From positions 1 through 12,386 of the forward strand of contig JAEYZH010000163.1 of NCBI GenBank assembly GCA_023430685.1: a stretch of 12,386 nucleotides of DNA, written 5' to 3'. A program made the translations under genes and the position numbers. Shown piece after piece: positions 6,897 to 12,386 of the stretch (the first letter of the stretch is position 1; each line of letters starts with the position of its first letter). The notes under the pieces were generated by a model, which was not told where the DNA came from, made no database searches, and was given only the letters and a program-made list of their open reading frames with translations. Origin of the DNA: Pseudomonadota bacterium. GTDB lineage: Bacteria > Pseudomonadota > Gammaproteobacteria > Xanthomonadales > Rhodanobacteraceae.

Positions 6897-6968
6897 GCGC
6901 TGCTCCGACCAGCTGCGCGCGCCGGGCGCGGGCGATGTGGACCGTCGTCGCGCGACACGCTGCCCGCC

Positions 6969-9900
6969 TCAGGCCGCGCGGCGGGCCCCGAGGCTCGCGA
7001 GCAGGTCGCCGGCCGCGCGCAAGCGCTCGCTCGTGCCCTCCAGCGGCATCTTGAACTTCAGCTTGTCCTGGCCGTCGAGTGCATACACGCGCGGTTGCGA
7101 CTGGACCAGCCGGATCACGGTCATCGGCTCGATCGCGGGCTGCGGGCGGAACACGACGCGCCCGCCGTTCGCGCCGACCTCGAGCTTGCGGATGCCGAGC
7201 GGCGTCGCCGCGAGCTTGAGCGAGGTCACCGCGAACAGGTTCTTCACCGGGTCCGGCAGCAGGCCGAAGCGGTCGATCATCTCGACCTGCAGTTCGCGCA
7301 GGGCGTCTTCGTCACGCGCGCTCGCGATGCGCTTGTACAGTGTCAGGCGCGTGTTGACGTCGGGCAGGTAGTCGTCCGGGATCAGCGCGGGCAGGTGCAG
7401 CTCGACCTCGGCTTCATGATCGCTCGTGAGGTCGAAGTCCGGCACCCTGCCGCTCTTGAGCGCGCGCACCGCGCGGTCGAGCATCTCGGTGTAGAGCGAG
7501 AAGCCGATCTCCTCGATCTGTCCCGACTGTTCCTCGCCGAGCAGTTCGCCGGCGCCGCGGATCTCGAGATCGTGCGTCGCGAGCGTGAAGCCCGCGCCGA
7601 GGTCCTCGAGCGAAGCGAGCGCCTCGAGGCGCTTTTCCGCATCGGCGGTGACCTGGCGATCGGGCGGCAGCAGCAGGTACGCGTACGCGCGGTGGTGCGA
7701 GCGCCCGACGCGCCCGCGCAACTGGTGCAGCTGCGCGAGGCCGAAGCGGTCGGCGCGGTTGATGATGATCGTGTTCGCGCTGGGCACGTCGATGCCCGAT
7801 TCGATGATCGTGGTCGCGACGAGCACGTTGAAGCGCTGGCGGTAGAAGTCGAGCATGATCTGCTCGAGCTCGCGGTCCGGCATCTGGCCGTGCGCGTGGC
7901 GCACGCGCGCCTCGGGCATCAGCTCGGCGAGTTCGCGCTCGGTCTTCTCGATCGTGTCGACGTCGTTGTGCAGGAAATAGGCCTGGCCGCCGCGCGCGAG
8001 CTCGCGCTGCAGCGCCTCGCGCACGAGCGCGCTGTCGTACTGGCCGATGAAGGTCTTGATCGCCATCCGGTGCGCGGGCGGCGTCGCGATGATCGAGAGG
8101 TCGCGCAGCCCCGACATCGCCATGTTCAGCGTGCGCGGGATCGGCGTCGCGGTCAGCGTCAGCAGGTCGACTTCCGCGCGCAGCTTCTTCAGCGCCTCCT
8201 TCTGGCGCACGCCGAAGCGCTGCTCCTCGTCGATGATCACGAGCCCGAGGTCCTTGAAGCGCACGTCGGGCTGCAGCAGCTTGTGGGTGCCGATCATCAC
8301 GTCGATGCGCCCGTCCGCGAGCTTGGCCAGCGCGTCCTCGATCTCCTTTTTCGACTTGAAGCGCGACAGCACCTCGACGCGGACCGGCCAGTCCGCGTAG
8401 CGGTCGCTGAAGTTCTGGAAGTGCTGCTGCGCGAGCAGGGTGGTCGGCGCGAGCAGCGCGACCTGGCGGCCCGCGGTCGCGGCGACGAATGCCGCGCGCA
8501 GCGCGACCTCGGTCTTGCCGAAACCGACGTCGCCGCAGATCACGCGGTCCATCGGGCGCGGCGCGGCGAGGTCGGCGATCACCGCCTCGATCGCGGTGGA
8601 CTGGTCCGGCGTTTCCTCGAACGGGAACGCGGCCGCGAACTGCGCGACGAGGTCGTGGTCGACCTGCATCGCGGTGCCGGTGCGCGCCTCGCGCTGCGCG
8701 TGGATCGCGAGCAGCTCGGCCGCGACGTCGCGGACCTTGGTCGCGGCCTTCTTCTTCGCGCGCTCCCACGCGTCGCCGCCGAGCGCATGCAGGGGCGCGA
8801 ACTCGGGTGCCGCACCGGAGTAGCGCTGGACCAGTTGCAGCTGTGCGACCGGCACGTAGAGCTTGTCGCCCTTGGCGTACTCGATCGCGAGGAACTCCGC
8901 GTTGCTGCCGCCGACGTCGAGCTTGAGCAGACCCTGGTAGCGTCCGACGCCGTGGTCGACGTGCACGATCGGCGCGCCGAGCGTGAGCTCGGACAGGTCG
9001 CGCAGCACCGCTTCGGGATCGCGCGCGGCGCGCTTGCGCCGGCGCGCCTGCTGCGCGCGTTCGCCCGAGAGCTCGCGCTCGGTCAGCACGACGAGTGGCG
9101 GGCGCGTCAACGCGAAGCCCTGCTCGAGCGTCGCGACCGTGATCGCGAAGCGCGTCTCGTCGCCCGCGAACGCCTGCCACGACGCGACCGGAAGCGGATT
9201 CAGCCGCGCCGCCGCGAGCTGCTCGAGCAGCGCCTCGCGCCGCCCGGCCGAATCGATCGTCAGCAGCACGCGTCCCGGATAAGCCGCGAGGAAGCGCTTG
9301 AGGCCTTCGGCAGGTTCCTCGCCCTTGCGCGCGAGGGGCAGGTTCGGCGCGGGTTGTGTGCCGAGGTCGGCCGCATCCTTGCGCGCGGGCGGCGCGTCGT
9401 CGTCGGCGGCGCCCGCCGCGGGTGCGCGCGCGACGATGTCGATGCGCAGTCCCTGGTTGAGCCGTTCGCGCAGCTGCTGCGGCGTCAGGTACAGCTCGAC
9501 CGGCGGCAGCACGGGCCGCTCGACGTCGTGCGCGCGCTGCTCGTGGCGCGCGACGGTCGCGTTCCAGAATGCTTCGCCCGCTTCGAGCGTGCCCTCGCCG
9601 AGCACGAACAGCACGTCGTCGGGCAGGTAGTCGAACAGCGTCTCGGTGCGCTCGAAGAACATCGGCAGGTAGTACTCGATGCCCGCCGGCGTCACGCCTT
9701 CCTTGATGTCCTGGTACAGCGGGCAGCGGCGCGGATCGATCGGGAAGCGCTCGCGCAACGCGTTGCGGAACGCCTTCGCCGATTCCTCGGTCAGCGGGAA
9801 CTCGCGCGCAGGCAGCAGCCGCACCGAGTCGACCTTCTGCTCCGAGCGCTGGGTCTCGGGGTCGAAGGTGCGGATCGAGTCGATTTCGTCGTCGAACAGC

Positions 9901-10457
9901 TCGATGCGGTACGGCGCGGGGCTGCCCATCGGGAAGATGTCGAGCAGCGCGCCGCGCACCGCGAAGTCGCCGGGTTCGGCGACCTGTGGCACGTTGCGGT
10001 AGCCCGAGGCTTCCAGGCGACGCTGCTCGGACGCGATGTCGAGCTTCTGCGCGCGTTCGAGCACGAGGCCCGAGCCCGTGATGTAGCTGCGCGGCGCGAG
10101 CCGCTGCATCAGCGTCGCGACCGGCACCACGAGCACGCCGCGCTTCAAGATCGGCAGGCGGTAGAGCGCCGCGACGCGCTGCGAGACGATTTCCGGATGC
10201 GGCGAGAACAGGTCGTAGGGCAGGGTTTCCCAGTCCGGGAACTGCAGCACGTCGAGGTCGGTGCCCGCGAACACGCCGAGCTCGGTCTCGAGTGCATGCG
10301 CCGCATGCGTGTCGTGCGCGACCGCGACGACGATGCCCGGATGGCGGCGACCGGTTTCGGCGAGCGCGAGCGCGAGCGCCGCGCCATGCGGCGCGGTCCA
10401 TCCGCGGCGCCGGCGCGTCGCGGTCGGAATCGGGGGAGTCGGCAGGATCGGGGTCAT
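6969..10457 (-). CDS. mfd: transcription-repair coupling factor Mfd
   Basis: The protein has 1162 residues (E. coli Mfd has 1148). Mfd is an ATP-driven DNA translocase that removes RNA polymerase stalled at DNA damage and recruits UvrA/B. Domains in order: UvrB-homology region (about 1-340, with FPDWETLPYDLFSPH and GVLVVPVATLMQRL); an Ala/Pro/Asp-rich linker (344-382); an inactive D3 region; the RNA-polymerase-interacting domain (about 487-570, with IVHVDHGVGRYQGLLKLD); and a RecG-like motor. Motor motifs are GDVGFGKT (Walker A, 642-649), DEEQ (Walker B, 743-746), TATPIPRTLNMAMSG (769-783), TTIIESGIDVPSANT (882-896) and QLRGRVGRSHHRAYAYLL (912-929). The C-terminal TRCF domain includes LPDVNTRLTLYKRIASA (1031-1047). 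All expected motor residues are present. The ATG at 10457 aligns with the family's N-terminus but has no clear Shine-Dalgarno. A -10 box lies about 60 nt upstream. Confidence 0.98.
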   Translation of the reverse strand: MTPILPTPPIPTATRRRRGWTAPHGAALALALAETGRRHPGIVVAVAHDTHAAHALETELGVFAGTDLDVLQFPDWETLPYDLFSPHPEIVSQRVAALYRLPILKRGVLVVPVATLMQRLAPRSYITGSGLVLERAQKLDIASEQRRLEASGYRNVPQVAEPGDFAVRGALLDIFPMGSPAPYRIELFDDEIDSIRTFDPETQRSEQKVDSVRLLPAREFPLTEESAKAFRNALRERFPIDPRRCPLYQDIKEGVTPAGIEYYLPMFFERTETLFDYLPDDVLFVLGEGTLEAGEAFWNATVARHEQRAHDVERPVLPPVELYLTPQQLRERLNQGLRIDIVARAPAAGAADDDAPPARKDAADLGTQPAPNLPLARKGEEPAEGLKRFLAAYPGRVLLTIDSAGRREALLEQLAAARLNPLPVASWQAFAGDETRFAITVATLEQGFALTRPPLVVLTERELSGERAQQARRRKRAARDPEAVLRDLSELTLGAPIVHVDHGVGRYQGLLKLDVGGSNAEFLAIEYAKGDKLYVPVAQLQLVQRYSGAAPEFAPLHALGGDAWERAKKKAATKVRDVAAELLAIHAQREARTGTAMQVDHDLVAQFAAAFPFEETPDQSTAIEAVIADLAAPRPMDRVICGDVGFGKTEVALRAAFVAATAGRQVALLAPTTLLAQQHFQNFSDRYADWPVRVEVLSRFKSKKEIEDALAKLADGRIDVMIGTHKLLQPDVRFKDLGLVIIDEEQRFGVRQKEALKKLRAEVDLLTLTATPIPRTLNMAMSGLRDLSIIATPPAHRMAIKTFIGQYDSALVREALQRELARGGQAYFLHNDVDTIEKTERELAELMPEARVRHAHGQMPDRELEQIMLDFYRQRFNVLVATTIIESGIDVPSANTIIINRADRFGLAQLHQLRGRVGRSHHRAYAYLLLPPDRQVTADAEKRLEALASLEDLGAGFTLATHDLEIRGAGELLGEEQSGQIEEIGFSLYTEMLDRAVRALKSGRVPDFDLTSDHEAEVELHLPALIPDDYLPDVNTRLTLYKRIASARDEDALRELQVEMIDRFGLLPDPVKNLFAVTSLKLAATPLGIRKLEVGANGGRVVFRPQPAIEPMTVIRLVQSQPRVYALDGQDKLKFKMPLEGTSERLRAAGDLLASLGARRAA

Positions 10458-10513
10458 CGGGATCGGAACGGCGTCGGCGTCCGGGCATCGGGATGCTCGG
10501 CGCGAAACGCGGG

Positions 10514-10519
10514 ATTGTA
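10514..10519 (-). promoter_or_regulatory. candidate -10 box of mfd
   Basis: Read leftward, the hexamer is TACAAT, one base from the sigma70 consensus TATAAT, in DNA otherwise nearly free of A/T runs. No good -35 is found 16-18 nt upstream. Transcription would begin near 10507, giving a leader of about 50 nt before the mfd ATG at 10457. Confidence 0.45.
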
Positions 10520-10562
10520 CCAGCGGGACCGCGCAACCCGAGTGGGGCGGAGCCCGCGGTGT

Positions 10563-10648
10563 CGTAGGCTGGACGCGCGAAGCGCGGCCGGCTGGCGGTT
10601 GACGGCGTCGCAGGAAGAGCCGGCCGACCTCCGGTCGTCCAGCCTACG
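10563..10648. repeat. 86-bp cloverleaf-like element with perfect 13-bp terminal inverted repeats
   Basis: CGTAGGCTGGACG (10563-10575) is repeated exactly as its complement at 10636-10648. Inside, GGCCGGCT (10586-10593) pairs perfectly with AGCCGGCC (10618-10625). Between the outer and inner stems are two further small hairpins: GCGC-GAA-GCGC (10575-10585) and GACC-TCC-GGTC (10626-10636). The whole can fold as a cloverleaf or cruciform. It has no room for a transposase and no clear target-site duplication was found. It resembles REP/BIME or miniature inverted-repeat elements. The right arm overlaps the end of the acetyltransferase gene and supplies its TAG stop. A related core lies at 3538-3562. 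Confidence 0.65.
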
Positions 10649-11189
10649 CCCCTACGCGCGCATCGCGAAGATCGAATCGCACGTGCACGAGCCCGGGTTC
10701 ACCCGGAACGGCCTCGCGCGTCGCCCCGAGATGCTGCGCGAGATCGAGCATGTTCACGTTCTCGGTCAGCACCGCGCCCCACAGGTCGACGAGCCCGCGC
10801 CGTCGCGCCTCGTCGAGCAGCCGCTGCATCAGCGCGCGCCCGGCACCCTTGCCGACGAGCGCGGGGTCGACGACGAGCGCGAACTCCGCACGATCCGGCG
10901 TCGGCCCGATGTAGAGGCGCGCCTCGGCGCGGATCTCGCCGTCCGCATCGGTCGCGACATACGCCGCGCCGTGCTCCTCGCGCACGTTGCAGAGCCGCTC
11001 GGCGATCTCCTCGGAAAGATCGTTCATGCGATGGAACACGCGCAGCCGCACCTGTTCCGGCGTCAGCCGCGCGAAGCCGCGCCGCAGCGCATCGACGTCG
11101 TCGGGGCGGATCGGGCGTACGTGCAGCACGAACCCGTCGGCGAGCACGAGGCGCCTGCTGCGCGGACGGCGCGCGCGCTTGGTACTCAT
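10644..11189 (-). CDS. GNAT acetyltransferase, Pat-like stand-alone catalytic domain
   Basis: The protein has 181 residues, cytoplasmic, with a basic N-terminus (KRARRPRSRR, 4-13). The GNAT fold begins with 'FVLHVRPIRPDDVDALRRGFARLTPEQVRLRVFHRMNDLSEE' (20-61). The acetyl-CoA pyrophosphate loop is 'VGKGAGRALMQRL' (112-124), and the last conserved element is 'NVNMLDLAQHLGA' (144-156). Layout and wording closely parallel the C-terminal catalytic domain of the protein lysine acetyltransferase Pat/PatZ (from memory), but the large acyl-CoA synthetase-like regulatory part is absent. The substrate is therefore not assigned; a protein lysine is one possibility. The ATG at 11189 has no Shine-Dalgarno but overlaps the stop of an 8-codon frame (11186-11212), so translation may be coupled. 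Its TAG stop (10644-10646) is inside the terminal inverted repeat of the adjacent element. It lies 66 nt after the TauE-like gene, with its own -10 box. Confidence 0.9.
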   Translation of the reverse strand: MSTKRARRPRSRRLVLADGFVLHVRPIRPDDVDALRRGFARLTPEQVRLRVFHRMNDLSEEIAERLCNVREEHGAAYVATDADGEIRAEARLYIGPTPDRAEFALVVDPALVGKGAGRALMQRLLDEARRRGLVDLWGAVLTENVNMLDLAQHLGATREAVPGEPGLVHVRFDLRDARVGA

Positions 11190-11212
11190 CGAAGGGCGCG
11201 TGGAAGGCTCAT
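11186..11212 (-). CDS. possible 8-codon leader peptide upstream of the acetyltransferase
   Basis: A minimal frame reads MSLPRALR and stops at a TGA that overlaps the ATG of the acetyltransferase gene by ATGA (11186-11189). The TACACT box at 11219-11224 would place the transcript start at or next to its ATG, which would make it leaderless. With only eight codons, chance is a serious alternative. There is no Shine-Dalgarno and nothing in the peptide suggests attenuation control. Confidence 0.2.
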   Translation of the reverse strand: MSLPRALR

Positions 11213-11218
11213 GCCGCG

Positions 11219-11224
11219 AGTGTA
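11219..11224 (-). promoter_or_regulatory. candidate -10 box of the acetyltransferase gene
   Basis: Read leftward the hexamer is TACACT, identical to the candidate -10 upstream of yceH. The -35 region is weak. It lies in the 66-nt gap after the TauE-like gene, so the acetyltransferase may have its own promoter besides readthrough from the cco operon. Confidence 0.35.
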
Positions 11225-11255
11225 CGCTGCGCGCCTGCCTGGGATGCGCGCGGCG

Positions 11256-11987
11256 TCAGTGCCCCGGCACGCCGCAGTCGAACGGCAACCACGCATGCAG
11301 CCATGGCGCATGCCCGACCAGCCACGGGCCCGCGAGCGTGAGCGCGGCACCCACGAGCAGCGCCGCGCCTGCGAGCCGGCGACCTCCCGGGCGCGCGACG
11401 AAGCCGAACCAGCGCTGCGCGCCGAACGCGGTCGCGAGCATCGCGGGCGCGGTGCCGAGGCCGAATGCGGCCATCGTCGCGGCGGCGCGCCATGGATCGA
11501 GTTGCAGCGCCGCGATCAGCAGCACGGTGTAGACGAAGCCGCAGGGCATCCAGCCCCAGACCATGCCGAAGCCGAGTGCGCGCGCCAGGCTGTCGACCGG
11601 CAGCAGCTTGCGGCCGAGCGGCGCGAGCTTGGGCCAGATGCGCCGGCCGATGCCGAAGCCCGGATCGCGCACGCGGCCGAATGCGACGAATGCGCCGAGC
11701 AGCAGCGCGCCGGCCGACACCACGCGCAGGCCGTTGCGCACGGCATCGACGTCGAGCAGCGCGATCGCGCCGCCGAGCACGCCGCCGAACAGCAGGCCCG
11801 CAAGCGTGTAGGAAAGGATGCGGCCGGCCTGGTAGCCCATGAGCAGCCCCGGTCGTGGGCGGCCGTCCGCGCGCTTCGCGGTCGCGATGCCGAGCGCGCC
11901 GGAAATTCCGCCGCACATGACGAGGCAATGGCCGCTCGCGGCAAGGCCGAGCAGCAGCGCGGCGAACAGGGTGAGCCCATTGTTCAC
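11256..11987 (-). CDS. TauE/SafE- or DsbD-like membrane protein of the cbb3 oxidase assembly cluster
   Basis: The protein has 243 residues and is an inner-membrane protein with about six hydrophobic segments (near 5-18, 48-78, 87-104, 137-162, 166-190 and 203-225). Two cysteine motifs sit at the start of membrane helices: GHCLVMCGG (C21, C25) and WMPCGFVY (C149). This pattern belongs to the 'sulfite exporter TauE/SafE', DsbD_2-type family usually encoded right after ccoS in cco clusters. There it is thought to handle copper or thiols for cytochrome cbb3 assembly; no sulfite transport is implied. The C-terminus carries a further Cys238. The start is GTG at 11987, whose bases overlap the ccoS stop in GTGA (11984-11987), so translation is coupled. 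That coupling supports a role with CcoI and CcoS. The exact substrate is unknown. Confidence 0.88.
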   Translation of the reverse strand: MNNGLTLFAALLLGLAASGHCLVMCGGISGALGIATAKRADGRPRPGLLMGYQAGRILSYTLAGLLFGGVLGGAIALLDVDAVRNGLRVVSAGALLLGAFVAFGRVRDPGFGIGRRIWPKLAPLGRKLLPVDSLARALGFGMVWGWMPCGFVYTVLLIAALQLDPWRAAATMAAFGLGTAPAMLATAFGAQRWFGFVARPGGRRLAGAALLVGAALTLAGPWLVGHAPWLHAWLPFDCGVPGH

Positions 11988-12178
11988 TGCGTTTCCTGCC
12001 CGTCGTTGCGCTGGCCCGCTGGCTGCGGCTCCTCCGCGTCGGGCGGATCCAGCAGCGGCAGCAGCGCAGGCGTCTTCATGTCGTCGAACTGGTCGTGGTC
12101 GACTGCCCAGAAGAATGCGATGCCTGCGCCGATCAGCAGCAGGATCGACAACGGGATCATCACGATCAGGATCGTCAT
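11984..12178 (-). CDS. ccoS: CcoS, cbb3-type cytochrome oxidase assembly protein
   Basis: The protein has 64 residues. It has one N-terminal membrane helix (about 3-25, 'ILIVMIPLSILLLIGAGIAF') followed by the family hallmark FFWAVDHDQFDDMKTPA (22-38), in which FFWAV and QFDD are the conserved CcoS elements. In Rhodobacter and Pseudomonas CcoS is needed for incorporation of cofactors into cbb3 oxidase (established). The tail after residue 40 is polar and Pro/Glu/Gln-rich, without the ILFDD seen in many homologues. The ATG at 12178 overlaps the ccoI stop as ATGA (12175-12178), and its TGA overlaps the next start as GTGA. A longer in-frame start at 12301 would lie antisense-free inside ccoI and yields only Arg-rich sequence, so it is rejected. 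Confidence 0.93.
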   Translation of the reverse strand: MTILIVMIPLSILLLIGAGIAFFWAVDHDQFDDMKTPALLPLLDPPDAEEPQPAGQRNDGQETQ

Positions 12179-12386
12179 GCGGGCACCTCGCGGCGCGTCT
12201 GCGCGGCGATCGTCGCGCCCGCTGGCGCGCGGCGGCCGATGCGCAGTGCGTTGAGCACGACGACGAGCGAGCTCAGCGACATGCCGATCGCGGCGAGCCA
12301 CGGCGGCACGAAGCCGAGCGCGGCGAACGGCACGGCGACCAGGTTGTAACCGAGCGCCCAGCGCTGGTTCTGGCGCAGGATCGCCA
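12175..12386 (-). CDS. ccoI: C-terminal end of CcoI, copper-translocating P1B-type ATPase (partial)
   Basis: Only the last 69 residues are in the window; the gene enters from the right edge (first whole codon 12384-12382) and ends with TGA at 12177-12175. The visible part reads AILRQNQRWALGYNLVAVPF, then a second helix with 'FVPPWLAAIGMSLSSLVVVLNALRI'. This is the typical last membrane-helix pair of heavy-metal P1B ATPases: QNxxWAxxYN, PPWxAAxGMSxSS, NALR. The conserved Met35 and Ser residues of the final helix belong to the copper path in this family. With ccoS directly overlapping, CcoI is the natural call: it exports copper to the periplasm for cbb3 oxidase assembly. The tail (RRAPAGATIAAQTRREVPA) is cytoplasmic and basic. 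Confidence 0.92.
   Translation of the reverse strand, partial: AILRQNQRWALGYNLVAVPFAALGFVPPWLAAIGMSLSSLVVVLNALRIGRRAPAGATIAAQTRREVPA

Noticed and set aside
6744..12254. A stop-free rightward frame of about 5.5 kb, 1836 codons, antisense to mfd, the acetyltransferase, the TauE-like gene and ccoS
   Set aside because: It runs opposite to four well-recognised genes, is made of Arg/Glu/Ala/Asp-rich sequence with no domain, and is explained by strong GC bias at third codon positions removing antisense stops.
1..12386. CRISPR array, tRNA, rRNA or transposase genes
   Set aside because: No regularly spaced direct repeats, no tRNA-like cloverleaf with CCA/T-loop sequence, and no transposase or integrase motif were found on either strand.

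Overview
The window comes from a very GC-rich Gram-negative bacterium. Several things point to a gammaproteobacterium of the Lysobacterales/Xanthomonadales type, possibly a Dokdonella- or Rhodanobacter-like genus. These are an enterobacterial-type Mfd, a YceH protein, Hsp33, a cco (cbb3 oxidase assembly) cluster, secreted proteins ending in a short Ile-Phe-Ala-Asp-Gly-Phe-Asp motif, and REP-like intergenic hairpins of the 'GTGGGAGGGACT' kind. The genus is an inference from family knowledge; no rRNA gene is present.

The window holds two blocks that converge near position 4,375. The left block (1-4351) is transcribed rightward. It contains the end of an alpha-helical, TPR-like protein cut by the window edge, a secreted LVIVD-repeat beta-propeller protein with about 14 repeats, a small secreted beta-rich protein resembling laminin-B/jelly-roll domains, and yceH. 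The two secreted proteins end in, or nearly in, the identical heptapeptide, encoded by a 29-nt direct repeat with one mismatch.

The right block (12386-4398) is transcribed leftward. Read in its own direction it holds the end of ccoI (copper P-type ATPase), ccoS and a TauE/DsbD-like membrane protein. These three are joined by 4-nt start/stop overlaps and form one translationally coupled operon for copper supply to and maturation of cbb3 oxidase. Next come a stand-alone Pat-like GNAT acetyltransferase, mfd (transcription-repair coupling factor), a periplasmic two-domain serine hydrolase resembling the Streptomyces ORF12 architecture, and hslO (Hsp33 redox chaperone) 26 nt behind it. The mature N-terminus of the serine hydrolase carries a variant (Leu-Tyr-Ala-Thr-Gly-Phe-Glu) of the motif seen at the C-termini of the two secreted proteins.

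Intergenic DNA is short but structured. An 86-bp element with perfect 13-bp terminal inverted repeats and internal hairpins lies between the acetyltransferase and mfd, and its right arm supplies the acetyltransferase stop codon. A related 25-nt core recurs upstream of yceH inside another long hairpin. A REP-like hairpin pair lies downstream of mfd, and a 13-bp stem-loop follows the propeller gene. No tRNA, rRNA, CRISPR array, insertion-sequence transposase or phage gene was seen. The observations most worth following are the short GF(D/E) motif shared by exported proteins and the cloverleaf-like repeat element. Most genes are ordinary housekeeping genes, and I see no complete new multi-gene system.
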